Part shown: positions 8,477-20,823 of the stretch, in pieces | How the letters are laid out: every line of letters starts with the position of its first letter | How positions within the stretch are numbered: the first letter of the stretch is position 1 | DNA from: Apostichopus californicus | Taxonomy: Eukaryota; Echinodermata; Holothuroidea; Aspidochirotida; Stichopodidae | Assembly: GCA_020650975.1 (NCBI GenBank) | Contig: JAIPMN010002037.1 | Location: 1-23,921, forward strand | Direction: 5' to 3' | Length of the DNA stretch: 23,921 nt | Position numbers and translations under genes: made by a program | The notes under the pieces: generated by a model | What the model saw: the letters and a program-made list of their open reading frames with translations, nothing else | Told to the model about the DNA's origin: nothing | Database searches by the model: none

Positions 8477-9119
8477 AACAGTCTTAAGAGAGCACGGAAG
8501 AAAATATTATGATTATGCAAAGAGTTTGTTTACATTTGGTAGTAAACTTGTTAGTAGAAACCAGAAATGAGTTTTATAATGTCATAATAAGCTAATTATG
8601 TTCACACACCTAATTGCTTGAATATTAAGCAAAGATTTATCACCAATAGATGAAAGCAAATGTTAAAATGATCTCAGGTTCATTTGCGGATATTCAATAA
8701 TGTTTAAGATGGTATCAAGTCCTATTCACCATGACTTGGGAATAGTTGGATGCCATGTTTTCCTGTTATTTTACATGTCAAGATATGACATTGTTTGCTG
8801 ATACCTAGATTTACTTCAGAAACAGAATAATGACTGGGAAATTATAAACAAATTTTCATTTGCTTACAAAATTGTCAGCATTACATAATATTAATATTTC
8901 TAAATTTATTATTCAAGCTTTATGCATCTTTCACCAACACTGGGTTGCGTGCAATGAAATTGAACTCTCTTTTATGTATAGGGGGGATGCATGCAGGTAA
9001 CAAGCATGTACATATGAAACTGTGTACACATATGTATATGAGATATATAAACATGTTTACATCAAACTTGTACGGTTGTACACATACCCAGTATACACAT
9101 TGTATATATTCATATAAAT
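8477..9119. other. AT-rich non-coding stretch
   Basis: No gene, RNA or clear repeat is seen up to about 8990. From there ACATAT/TGTACA-type alternating sequence leads into the CA-rich patch. A 67-codon open frame at 8945-9148 is low-complexity and not a gene. Confidence 0.55.
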
Positions 9120-9245
9120 GTCACACACACAAAAAAAGCCACACATAACAAGATCACACACACACACAATAACACATCCCCAGCACACACACACAAACAT
9201 AACATGCATACACACACATATAAGCAGCATATACATACATATAGT
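9120..9245. repeat. CA-rich microsatellite patch
   Basis: Interrupted (CA)n blocks (CACACACACAAA, CACACACACACAATAACACA, ACACACACACAAACA), then ATACATACATATA. It is a decayed dinucleotide repeat. Confidence 0.85.
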
Positions 9246-9610
9246 TCAGTAATGTCAGGCTAATTTGAAAAGAAAAGAAACTTGAATGAGTTCTAGATAC
9301 TTTTTGAGTTGAAAATTTAAAAGGAAACAATTTTCTTCTGATTATTAATAATTGTTATCCTTTGTAAGGTTTCATACACTTTGAATTTTGTTGAATTATG
9401 AAATATTCATTGTCTGTTATCGAGCTCGAAGAGACAGATAGCATCTGATCTTTTACAATTATTAATGCACCACCGGGTGACTTCTTCAATTGTGCACATG
9501 TTTGTAGTACTTTACAAACCAACATCAGGTAGTTTTGATGGTGAGAAAACTCGCTGATGAAGCTTTTCCTTTTGGGAAGACAAACATATCCCCAAATGGC
9601 CAGAGGAAGA

Positions 9611-10070
9611 TTGCATAATTAGTGATTGTCTTCTTCATTGTGATAGTTTACAGTATTAAGTATGTGTGGATAGCAGTGTTCTATTCCTGTAATGTACTTG
9701 TAAAGTGACTAAAGTGAGTGTGTGTGATGTGCACCAGAGCAAATATAGAAAATGGCCTCATTCATCAGACATATCTGTCTACAGAGAGTAAATAGTATGA
9801 ATAATTCATATATATGAAATGAATAATTCATGAGAAATAAATTGCATAATTAGTGATTGTCTTCATCATTGCGATAGTTTACAGTATTAGGTATGTGTGG
9901 ATAGCGGTGTTCTACTCCTGTAATGTACTTGTAAAGTGACTAAAGTGAGTGTGTGATGTGCACCAGAGCAAATATAGCAAATGGCCTCATCCATCAGACA
10001 TACAGAGTGTACAGAGAGTAAATAGTATGAATTATTCATGTATATGAAATGAATAATTCATGAGAAATGT
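9611..10070. repeat. Tandem duplication of a 231-bp segment
   Basis: The segment beginning TTGCATAATTAGTGATTGTC at 9611 recurs at 9842 with only scattered substitutions (for example TTCTTCATTGTG versus TTCATCATTGCG) and small indels. Each copy ends in a motif close to ATGAATAATTCATGAGAAAT, which also begins the shorter array that follows. Confidence 0.93.
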
Positions 10071-10435
10071 CACTTAGGTCATTTAGTAAGGATGCTTGAT
10101 ATTGGAATGGAGAAAAGCAGATAGTATGAACTATTCTCGTACATCACATGAATAATTCATGAGAAATATCAGAGGTCAATTAGAAAAGATGCTAGATATT
10201 AGAATGTTGAAATGCAGATAGTATGAACTATTCTCGTACATCACATGAATAATTCATGAGATTTATCAGAGGTCAATAAGAAAGGATGCTAGATATTAGA
10301 ATGTTGAAATGCTAATAGTATGAACTATTTGACATACTTCAAATGATTAATTCATTACAAACTTCAGAGGTCATTTAGTAAGGATGCTTGATATCAGAGT
10401 GAAGAAGTGCAAACAGTATGAATTATTCATGAATA
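10020..10435. repeat. 97-98-bp tandem array with AT-rich palindromic ends
   Basis: The word AGTATGAA/AGTATGAATT recurs at 10025, 10123, 10220, 10317 and 10415, giving periods of 98, 97, 97 and 98. Each unit carries ATGAATAATTCATGAGA, TCAGAGGTCA.TTAGTAAGGATGCT and GATATTAGAATG or close variants. The array follows directly on the 231-bp duplication and shares its end motif. In the first unit 10028-10040 and 10050-10062 are perfect 13-base inverted repeats around a 9-base loop. Confidence 0.93.
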
Positions 10436-10559
10436 CAGGAAAGTAGTGTAAACTTTCTATAAATACAAGACATATGAGAGATGTTCATGAACCAAAAGAT
10501 TTCAGAATGCAGAACTCATTTTCATTTCATACTGCAAATATTCAATTGTGCTTTAATAT

Positions 10560-10700
10560 GAAAGAAGGAAAACCCAATGGGAGAAAGGGAGAAGGGATAA
10601 TCAGAAAGGGAGAAGGGGGGTTGGGAGGAAGGAAGAAGGGGTTGAGAGAAAGGGAGAAGGGGTTTGGATAAAGTGGGAAGAGGGTTGGGAGAGGCATTGA
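10560..10700. repeat. Purine-rich repeat block
   Basis: Imperfect repeats of AGAAAGGGAGAAGGGG with GGTTGGGAG spacers lie on the + strand. The - strand is correspondingly T/C-rich. Open frames on both strands (Arg/Gly/Lys or Pro/Ser-rich) come from this composition and are not genes. Confidence 0.88.
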
Positions 10701-12134
10701 GGCAGAAAGAATCTATGCGATGGCAATGGCGTGTGTTTGGGTGCAAGTGCATGTGTGTAAATGTGACACCTAATACTCAAAATGTTCATTGTGGATTAAT
10801 TTTATATGTAGTGTGGATTTATCATAATGAGAACAGGAACCATATTCTTTTCTGTAAAGTTCAGTGGTCATTTAAGGCCAACAGATGTCAAAGTCTATAA
10901 ACTTTGTAAACAAGATAACTCTAAAAGTACAGTACATCTTTGTTGTACTTTATACATGGTATGTGGAGCCAGCTTGGTGAGTGCAAGAAATCCATTGAAA
11001 TTGGTGGAGGTCAAAGGTCATTTGTGGTCACCACTTAAGTCCAAGTCATTGACATCATGTAAAGGTTCATGGTAGAGCTTGTGAAGACAATATTACAAGG
11101 GACCTTTATTTGTAGCAGTAAATATTTACCTCCCCATCCCTCTACCTCCACCCCACCCCCCTTTTCCCATTTGAAGTGTTTGCTTTGGTATAATTAACAG
11201 ATTGCATCTCCTATATCTTAAACTTGATATGAAATTCCTGTAGAATATTTGCTGGTAAAACTCTACCTCCCTTGAACAAATTGGTTACGAATATGTTTCA
11301 AAATTGATAGGAATACCCAATTGAATTTTGCTTTATAAATATTCCCCATCTCCATCCCCACGACGACCACACTACATATCTTCCTCTTCTTCTTCTCTCC
11401 CCACACTTGAATATTACATAATCTAGGATAGAACAATGTTATATAAAGTTTCTCTTTGCAATTTTTTAAAATGTTAGCAATTCCTAATTTGAACCAAAAG
11501 TGAGAGGCAAGCCTAACTATCATAATTTAATATAATTCTAAACTGCCACATCAATGCAAAGTAGGTTAACTTCCTTATATCTACAGAAGTGATGATGTGT
11601 TTCTATTTCATGAATCAAAAAATATTTAAAAACTTGAAAACTTGCTTTACATAATGTAACCCTAACTATTTACATAGTAACATGGACATACTGTAAGTGA
11701 GAATGCTGCAATGCAACATCAGAACAACATTTTTCCTCTTTTGAAATGTTTGAAATCTTGTGAGGGCACCTTTTTAATTCATTTATTATTTTCGTTCCCT
11801 GCCAAATGGACAGAAACAATGATTACACCTTCCTTTACACTGCCATGAACAAATATTTACAATTTCTTTTTACCCTGTAACACTCCCCAAAAGCTAACGA
11901 GACAAACCTGTTTTGATTGCCACAAGACACCCCCACCCCCCCTCATGAACCGTCAACCAGAGTGATCACTGCTCAACTGAAATGAGACTAGCGTTAAATT
12001 CACACTTTGTTAAAATAGCCACATTTGTTGATCATGGTAGGTTTCTGCACATCTTGCAAGGTCATTAGAATACTGTGCAAGTCAAATCTCTGAGCTGATG
12101 AATATGATTATTGAATTGCACAACAACAACGTAT
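10701..12134. other. Non-coding stretch, no gene seen
   Basis: AT-rich with C-rich patches at about 11130-11163 and 11930-11942. Open frames at 10827-11075 (+) and 11263-11523 (-) show no family features and no flanking gene structure. Confidence 0.5.
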
Positions 12135-12163
12135 GCGTGTGTGTGTGTGTGTGTGTGTGTGTA
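12135..12163. repeat. (GT)n microsatellite
   Basis: Roughly fourteen uninterrupted GT/TG dinucleotides. Confidence 0.95.
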
Positions 12164-15100
12164 TAATGTACTCTGTCTCTACGAAGTAGGGAGGAATAGT
12201 CTCAACCGTCTTCTCGCACAAACCAGCCAGCTAGCCAAAGCAATTCACTCTGAGTGGTCAAGATCGTTAGAGGTGGAAAATATATAATACGCACCATGCC
12301 GCTCTGGTAATCAAAATGTCAGACAAATCGGTGAAACACGTACAATGATTACATTAGTGTGCTGCAATGGAAGGATTTACTCTGCAGGCATGTAGCAAAT
12401 AAGGCTTGGAAGTTATCCTGCATGTAGTATCATAGCTGTAGTTAATAAACAACAGAAATTAAAACAGGTGTGGTGAGACTCTACTGCAATGCTTGATTTT
12501 AACTTGTTTGTCAGAGTTTATGCATCGTGCTCGGTAAAGAACTTCTGTCGTCAGGGGAAACAGCATATTTAATACATCAATTCGGAATTTATTATCTTAG
12601 CAGAGACTTCATCAGAAAGCAAATTGTAAAGAAATTGATCCTTTGTTTTATTTTTGTATATGGTAAATTGGAATGTGATGCTGAAGCCTGCAGATATGTT
12701 AACTTTTTATTCCAGCTGATTGGAGAATATTTCACATTTGTGATATAACCTACATATACAGCAGTAGCAGAAGCACACAGTATTGAGAGGTTTGTTCTAA
12801 GCCCTGTGTGCATCATCAATAAAACATACATAGAGTAATGTGTCTGTGATAAAGCATAGATATAGTAATGTGTCTGTAATAAACATGATCATTGCAAACA
12901 TTAGGTCTCATGCAAGTAATGCTGGAGAACGAATTATATGATTTATTTGGGAACAGTCTTTCAATTTTACTTCTGGTGAAGATGATTTCTGGGAGTGTTT
13001 AATGAACAGACGGATGAAGCTATGGGAAAGGACTATAAGCGAGATGTCACTATAATGTACAAAATGTGTCTTAACTCAGATTCAGGTATGTACAGGGAAA
13101 ACAATGTTTAAATAATAGATTTGATTAATTCAGTTAATTATTGGTGTTAACTCGTGGTGGTCTTAGAATATAAATGTCAGGTTTACCCATTAAGATTACC
13201 AGTTGTCAAAACACACTTCTGTAGTATCAAGTTGAAATAACTTCTTTTATTTCTTACGGTTGTTTTTTCCATGTAATATTACTCTGTCAACCAATGATTG
13301 TCTCCAGTCGATGTTGGTAACCACAAACCAGGTGTTTAAGACTGAAATCATATCCACCTTCTTCAGTGGGGTATAAAACACTGGGCAAGTTAACCCACAT
13401 TCAACTAATGAAGGTTTAGGTAACATGGTATGAGCTTGTCTTCTGATGATGTTAAAGCATGTTAAAATACTCCATGACTACAGTAGTTAATGTGTCCATT
13501 GGTTTACCTTAAGTATGGCTTATGTAGAATTGTCAGTCCCCATGGCAACATCATGTCTCCCACAATGATGCATATTAGTACATAGCTGTACTAAAAGTAT
13601 ACTGTTTAGTTGTTACATTAATGTCGCACAGCGGTTTGATTCCTGTGAACGCCTATTACTTTGAACACTTACTTAACCCCGTGCCTAGCTGGCTTACAAC
13701 ACAACGATATTCTCTTAACTTTGTCTAAGCCTATCTAGCCTAGCTAGTTTGCTTATAATGTAAAACCATGAGTAAAGCTCTTATTTTAAACATAATCACA
13801 GTAGAAGTACCCAGACCCAGCATCATTTGCATACAATAAATTCAAACCTTACATTCTTAACTTCATTAAGTATATATTAAGCTGATTAGTAGATTGCTTT
13901 GTTTTTATTATTGGTATGGAACAATACTCTAACATTTCATCAAACTGCAACAGTAGTCTCATCAAGTTATTCTAAATAGCGAAGGTAATAATTGATTTTA
14001 CTTTTTATGTTTTGTAAACATTTAATAATCAATCTGCTCAATTTTAGAAGCCTGTTGACCCAGACACATTTTTCACATTTAATATTGTTAATGACAAAGA
14101 AAAATAGAATTGCAACTGTTTAAAAATTTTCGGTGCTTTAAATTATATGCAATCGAGCAAGTCAAGCCAATGTAATGCATCCAAAGTAATGGAAAAAGTT
14201 GCCAAAATCAATACAAATTTACTCCAACAAATGAGTCTGAGCAGTGTTCAGTGATATTGCACTACTAAGTACTGTAGGTTGGTATATATCAATTTGCACA
14301 CAGTTACAGCAGAACATGATACACAAGCAATAAAGATTATTATGGTTTGACTCTCAGCAAACTAGTTGTATATTGCAATGTATACCACAGTGAACAACAG
14401 TATGCCTAGATAGGCTAAAAATCAAGATTGTCCTTAATAGGGCAAGTTCTAATCCTCCAGTCTATTGCATATGTACTGTAGTTGTTTGATGAATATTTAT
14501 ATGTGGAAGGGCTTATAACAAAGTATTTCTGGCCTGACAACAATGAGGTTCCTGTTACTTCTGACTTGAACTCAAAACAATATTTTATTACTTCTTACTC
14601 TGTATCATGTGTATTAAAGCAAAATAAAATGTTCATTGATGTAACAGTGTGTATCTAATCAGTGTTTTGCAGTCATTTACTATGCATAAGATAGATCTTT
14701 ACATTGACATTGCCCTACTCTGTTGTGACTAGCAGAAGTTATTGTCATTTCAATCTACACATAACCTTGAACCTGTAAAGAAACAATGCTTTCCATGCTC
14801 CTGATTTTACTAAATAGCTTTTCCCCGGTTTCCCTTCTCCCCCTCCTTCACAAAGCTTTGACCCAAACTTTATGAACTATTCAACAAAGGTAGTTGGATT
14901 CTTTGTAATAATTTTTTGTTAGCATTAGACACTAAACTGTGTTATGAGTTATAGTGCAGTATGCAAGCCATTACATTTATCAGTTATTGGCAGTGTTTGT
15001 TCATAGTTTCTACGAACTGAAGAATTCGTCTAACGTTTTTTTAGACTAGGCTCAGTTTTAAAGAGAATTCAGTAGGATACAGTGGTGGGCTTGAGCCTGT

Positions 15101-16164
15101 TTCTTAATGTAGAAGCGGTTTTCTGTATTTGTTTGTGAAGGATATTAATATGTGAATACAACTCTTAAGTATCCTGCAACATTGTTTATTCTATATATAG
15201 CAGTCTGGATTTATCTTGATCTGGTCAGATTTTTGTTAATTGGATTACAGCATATTTTGACATTCTGTGCACACCATTTTGCTTAGTGTGGTATATATAC
15301 TACAGGGTTTCGAAATGGACATTTTCTTTCAAAAAACCATAGAATACTTACATGTTGTTATCTGATATGGACACTGCTGTGTTTTTAAGCCATTGTGTGT
15401 AATTCGTGACAATAAATCTATTACTTTCCCTACTTGTCCACTGCCCCCTCCCCCCTCCTGTCACGCAGTTGACATAAACAAAATCCTCAAGTGAATACTA
15501 CAGCTTTAAATGTTTCCATTGCTATAAACTTGTTTTAAACTGAGTTAGCTTTGCCTAACACAGAGAGGCTTAATACATATTTGTGTGTTTGATTTATACC
15601 ATTATGTTATAATGTGACATATGACTATACATTGTGACTAATGGTACTTCATGTAAATTTGCTTTAGGGTTCCTAGTTTTTCAGTGTCATATTTCTTTGG
15701 TTTAACTCTGTTTCAATTCTTGATTAAGTTTGTAATTCAGATCCTGGGGCTTCAGTACAACATTCAGCATTAACCTACGTAGAAGAACCGCTTGCATGGT
15801 GCCCACAGCCAATTGAACACATTCAGATGCAGTAACTAACATTCTAATCAGTACATGCCAAGCAGACATGTTTCATAATCCTCATAGTTGGGAGCTACAG
15901 TAGGAAAGGAAGGTTGGGTGTATGATTAAAACCTTGGAGGGCCAAGATCTATTCGATGTCTTGCCTGCATTGTGGACATTATTGACATACATGAATATTA
16001 ATAATTTATTAATTTATGCATGTTCCTCACTCAATTATGATAGTTAGGCTTAATTGTAAAGATATATCTAATAGTAAATGCACATCCCACCCATATATCC
16101 TTCACAAACAAACAACATTTCCTACGGGTATTTCCAAAAGCGGTTGTGAATAATTAGGTGTAGT
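12164..16164. other. Non-coding stretch, no gene seen
   Basis: About 4 kb of AT-rich sequence. A 30-bp duplication around GTAATGTGTCTGT is seen at 12835 and 12865. Open frames at 12527-12748 (+) and 12592-12831 (-) overlap each other and show no recognisable domain. No tRNA or other RNA gene was seen. Confidence 0.5.
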
Positions 16165-16620
16165 CCTAAGGAAATAGTTGATACCTTTTTGAGCCAAAAC
16201 CTCTCTGACTTTTCTTGCAGTGGATTTTTCATGGACGTTGGTGCAAGATATATGTGAATATTCATGATTTCTGCATGTTCGTGATGATATAATTGATACC
16301 TTTGGAGTCAAGACCTAGTCTGTGTTATCTGCATTGGATGTTTCTTGGACAATAGTCCAATAACATAAATATTCATGATTTCTGCATGTTCCTGATGATA
16401 TAATTGATACCCTTTTGGAGTCAAGACCTAGTCTGTGTTATCTGCATTGGATGTTTCTTGGACAATAGTCCAGTAACGTGAATATTCATAATTTCTGCAT
16501 GTTCCTGATGATATAATTGATACCCTTTGCACCAAGAACCAGTCAGTTTTTCCTGCATCGGATAGTACATCGACTTGGGCACAACTTCTGTACACAGAAC
16601 ATTAGTATGCATGTGTCTCA
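16165..16620. repeat. 111-113-bp tandem array, about four units
   Basis: GATGATATAATTGATACC recurs at 16283, 16394 and 16507 (periods 111 and 113). A diverged first unit starts near 16165 and the last unit decays by about 16620. The central two units are nearly identical through GTCAAGACCTAGTCTGTG and GGATGTTTCTTGGACAATAG. The outer units differ much more, which fits recent duplication in the middle of an older array. Confidence 0.95.
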
Positions 16621-17089
16621 TGATAACTATGAATATGCATATTACTGAATCAATAGGTAAGTTAAATCTCTTCTAAACAGCTGTTTAGAGTTGATATGCT
16701 ATTAATAGATAGCTTTCATAACGAACTAATTAAGTAGCTTGATTTGTCAAGTTTTCATTAATTCAGGTAATTAAGTAAAAGTAACACAAATTAAATGTTC
16801 CCTAATTTGGCATCTGAATTTTGCTGAGTGTAAACATGTCTGGACAATCAAATGTTTAGAATCTAATCAATTTCATTTGGTGTAAAAATCTACCAGTGTG
16901 TTATAGTTTGATCAAGTGTAATTTTGAGTACACTACTGTACAGTAGGATTTACTAAAACTGGGGGACCAAATGCAGAAGGCTCTGCATTAATGTATGGTG
17001 AGGAGCCATGTCAAACAGTGAAGCTGCAGCAAGACTGAATCAACAATAGAGATTATCTCTACAGACGAGCATAGTCAATTGTATCAAAC
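16621..17089. other. Non-coding stretch with palindromes
   Basis: No gene is seen. Perfect palindromes lie at 16672-16689 (18 bases, centre CAGCTG) and 16933-16946 (14 bases, centre TGTACA). A core shared with 20824-20872 is at 17024-17069. Confidence 0.55.
16672..16689. other. 18-base perfect palindrome
   Basis: TCTAAACAGCTGTTTAGA, with the E-box CAGCTG at its centre. Its function is unknown. It may be a chance event in AT-rich DNA or a protein dimer site. Confidence 0.6.
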
Positions 17090-17290
17090 TGCAGAGCACT
17101 ACAGCTATAAATGTATGTTCTACCCAGCTAGGCTGTGGTCCCTCCCCCCCCCCCAACTGCAGGCACTACAGGTAGCTATACAGTATGTTCTACCCAGCTA
17201 GGCTGTAGTCCCCCCTCCCCCAAACTGCAGAGCACTAGCTGTACAGTATGTTCTACCCAGCTAGGCTGTAGTCCCCCCCCCCCCCAGCAT
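17090..17290. repeat. 63-70-bp tandem array with C-tracts, three units
   Basis: TATGTTCTACCCAGCTAGGC recurs at 17114, 17184 and 17247. Each copy is followed by TGT(A/G)GTCC and a long C run of varying length, then AACTGCAG.GCACTA in the first two. The length differences come mainly from the C-tracts. A Pro/Ser/Cys-rich open frame at 17135-17320 is the repeat read through. Confidence 0.94.
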
Positions 17291-18907
17291 CCTATTTTTG
17301 ACATGTACAGTGCCTTATAAAATAAAGGTGAAATCAAAGTGAATTATGTCTTAAATTTATCCTTATTTACCAATCAAACTTACATATTAAAGCATATGAC
17401 AAATAGTTTTGGAAATAGTCACTCTACTAGGAAATTACCCCAAGAAGGAAACTAAATGCATTGCTGTTTCTCCAGAGTTCCTCTTGTTCTCCGGCCTTGC
17501 CCTGTTTATCCCTTTAATAGTGCAGCTTTACGTATGTATGTGGTATATTGCATGGCAACAGCTTCATTTATACATTTGCCTTCACCATTTACTCCATCTC
17601 TTGAATTCACACAAAGCTGTGAATATATATCGTAAATCTAACGAAAAAGTAGATTGGAATTACATTATCATCATTTGAGTTTGGGCTATGGTAATTTGAT
17701 ATGACCATTGCACCATGAACACATTGCAATGGTGATTTGTAGAGGTTAGTTAGGGAAAGATTGTTTAACAGCATCACATACCTCGCTGCATTAGATACTG
17801 TTTGCACCAGCCTGCATATTAAAAACACACAAAAAGTGCATTTGGTAGAAGACGACACTAGAGAAAGAAGGTCTAACAGAATGTTGATATATATTGTTGT
17901 TTTAAGATCAATATCTTAATTTTTACATCTTTTTGCTGCTTGGCAGAAAAACAAAAGTGTTTAGCAATATTCACATAGCATGAGGTGAACCAAGTTTATG
18001 TGTAAAAAACCTTAGAATTTATAGTTACATTTCAAATCAAATATATTTTACACTAAATGAAATTGTTCAGACTCTTACAGTAGGTCTTACTTACTTTGCA
18101 TAATAAGAATCATAATTGCATCGTCTATTGTGGTAAAGTGTTACGGCTAATGACCTTCAACGCATTTCACAATATTTAGAGATATGATATACTTTGTGTT
18201 TGTAATATATGCTCCTAAACTTGAGAGGGTTATATCAGTGCAAAGTGGTAAATTACAGATCCTAATCTCATTTCTTGTGATACAACCAACTTTTAAGATA
18301 TATTTCATTTTAACCTAATGTGATAATATTCATCTACATAATTGGATATTCTCATCCATACGGATAGATTTCTGCCTGGGAACTGCTGTCATTAAACACC
18401 GTTCCTTTAGTAATTAATCTTTCTACTTACTATTATACACACGGTAATCTTGGGTGGTTTTTCAATAGTCCTTGCTATACTACTTAAGATTGTAGCTCTT
18501 ATGCAGCAGTAAAGATTTGCTAGACAGCATGAAATGTAATGAAGCACAAACCTAAAAGCCATGTTTATGCCTTACATGTTACGGGCGTAGATCATACACC
18601 TCAAATAGCTCTTAACTTTTTATAGTTCCATCAATAAATATCTTTCTGTAAGTAGAAGCATATATATTTTATTAACATAACAAAGATTGGCAAATAATGT
18701 TCATTAAATGATTTTGAAGATATTATAAATCATACAGCATCACACATAGAGTATATATATTAGAAGTAACCCAATTCATGCGCAATAATAACAATCATAT
18801 TTTATTAATAGAACTTGAGTTTGCATACTTGTATAGATATATTCATCATAATGATCTCCGTCATATAAAAGGTGTTAGGGTTATCATAATGGGTTTGATT
18901 ATGCAGT
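17291..18907. other. Non-coding stretch, no gene seen
   Basis: AT-rich. Open frames at 17409-17678 (+) and 17607-17858 (-) have no recognisable domain. The hydrophobic patch in the former comes from T-rich codons and is not evidence for a membrane protein. Confidence 0.5.
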
Positions 18908-19442
18908 ACCTACATTCTACTCTTTACAGCAATAGTGTAATTTGTATGTTCCCTTCTGATTTACACATGTCTTTGAAGTTCATGCCTAGAGATTAATCTG
19001 TTAAATAACAGCTTCCTACTGTTTACATACAGTACTGTATGATGTACCCTCTCTGTAGTATTCGCAATATTGACTGCTATAGTACAGTATATATATTCTA
19101 CTCTTTACAGCAATAGTGTAATTTGTACAATCCCTGATGTATGCATGTCTTTGAAGTTTATGCCTAGAATTGATTATCTGAAATAACAGCTTCCTACTGT
19201 TGACATATAATGTACCCTCTCTTTAGTATTCTCTACATTGACTGCTACAGTACAGTATATGTATTCTACTCTTTATAGCAATAGTGTAATTTGTACAATC
19301 CCTGATGTACACATGTCTTTGAAGTTGCATGCCTAGAGATTGATCATGTTAAATAACAGGTTCCTAAGTACTGTTGACATATAATGTACCCTCTCTTTAG
19401 TATTCTCTACATTGACTGCTACAGTACATACATTCTACTCTA
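18908..19442. repeat. 168-181-bp tandem array, three units
   Basis: ATTCTACTCTTTACAGCAAT or a close variant recurs at 18914, 19095 and 19263, and its first bases again at 19432 (periods 181, 168 and 169). Units share TAGTGTAATTTGTA, GTCTTTGAAGTT, ATAACAGSTTCCTA, GTACCCTCTCT and GACTGCTA. The first unit has an extra palindrome, CATACAGTACTGTATG, at 19026-19041. The period is close to nucleosome spacing, as in many satellites. Confidence 0.94.
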
Positions 19443-20314
19443 CACATGACAGTTTCTTATTTGATTTTTTTCCTATTTTCCCTACCACCTGTTATTTCCC
19501 AGTTTATATATAATTTGTCCCGAGCTTCCTGTTGAACTATACACTCATCACAACAACGTACATCTCATGAATTTATCTGTTCTCCTGCTTGCATGCCTCT
19601 GAAATCCTGAATAATTTTTACAGCAGACATCCCCGAGCTAGCGTTCTCTGTTAGCTACCAGTGAGCAACAGTGGTTTTAAGCGTAATTCAGCATAGTGTG
19701 TGACTATTGTTACTATATATGTAAGGTTAAAGTGTAATGAGCGTATGATGCCTACCGGGTGTGATCTTGACAGGTTTTACGCAAACAGGTGTTCTTGTTG
19801 ATATTTAGTTTGACCTTAGTTTGGGCGAGGGTATATTTATTGATTCATTTCTCTCTTTCTTTGAAAATGTGAGTGTGATTAATCCTTCCTTTGTATTCTT
19901 TAACGATTATTTGGAGCAGAAACAATTATCAGGCAGGCCAACTATTTCAATCCTTTGTCCAAAAGAAGAGGTCACCTGTTGTTATTTCTCTCTCAAAGGT
20001 GTCAATTTTAGAAAAATGGCAGTTTTATATCAAATTAAATGGTGTTACATACATATGTCATAAGTCTATATTGTATATAGTTTTGATTTAAAGCACAATA
20101 TTGCTTGCAGTATTCCATCTTGCTCTGCTATTTTGCTCTGCAAGAGTTCTTATAATCAGATCGTTCACTCTTTAATTCCTCTTCAAATGTTTGTATTTTT
20201 ACTCCCATGAATTGTTACCATGGTTACTAGCACAAATTTTAACTTAAAGCTGTATTTTGTGTTGAACGTAAACAAACAGAATGATACCTGTAAACGTAAT
20301 TTGTTACTTTAGTA
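19443..20314. other. Non-coding stretch, no gene seen
   Basis: Overlapping open frames at 19821-20063 and 19891-20091 conflict with each other and show no family features. Confidence 0.5.
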
Positions 20315-20470
20315 CAGCATTGCGCAAACTTTCAGACCCAAGACCCAAGATCTTCCATGAGAACTGTGCCAAGACCCAACAGACCCTCCACCCTCCTCCT
20401 GCCATCAGAACCTGTGCCAAGACCGGACAGACCCTACACCCTCCTCTTGCAATCAGAACCTGTGTTCAGA
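20315..20470. mobile_element. Possible hAT-like element fragment with 48-bp duplication
   Basis: CAGCATTGCGCAAACTTTCA at 20315 followed by GACCCAAGACCC resembles the terminal sequence of hAT-type MITEs (from memory). No matching inverted end was found downstream. Within it, CTGTGCCAAGACC..CAGACC recurs at 20364 and 20412, with a remnant at 20460, an exact 48-base period. The open frame 20281-20508 is a by-product. Confidence 0.4.
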
Positions 20471-20823
20471 ATGCATATAAACTAGCAAGGACCCTCAATC
20501 ACTATTGATGTTGAAAAAACATCCATCTTCATCTGCAATCCCCAAAACAATTTCTGAAAACTATTCTCGTCCATTTTGTTGTTCGCATCCCATGATTTGC
20601 AGACCATTGCCTTTGTGTACCAAAATTGCATCAAAGTAACGATAAAGGAACTGTTGACATACTTAAGCTTCAAAGGTTTATAAATGAAACAGCAAAACAT
20701 TACATTAAATCTGTGGGACCCACATCTGTTGTACTAAAACATATATATATATTCCATATTGCATACTGCATTTAATTGAAACCCTGTGTCCAGAAAAAAC
20801 AGCTGCAGCAGCTGTAAAATCCC

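Noticed and set aside
10522-10789. Pro/Ser-rich - strand open frames
   Set aside because: Complement of the purine-rich repeat block.
12527-12831. Opposing 73- and 79-codon open frames
   Set aside because: They overlap on opposite strands and neither shows recognisable features.
17409-17678. Hydrophobic 89-codon open frame as a membrane protein
   Set aside because: T-rich sequence gives hydrophobic codons by chance; no start context, no flanking exons, no family match.
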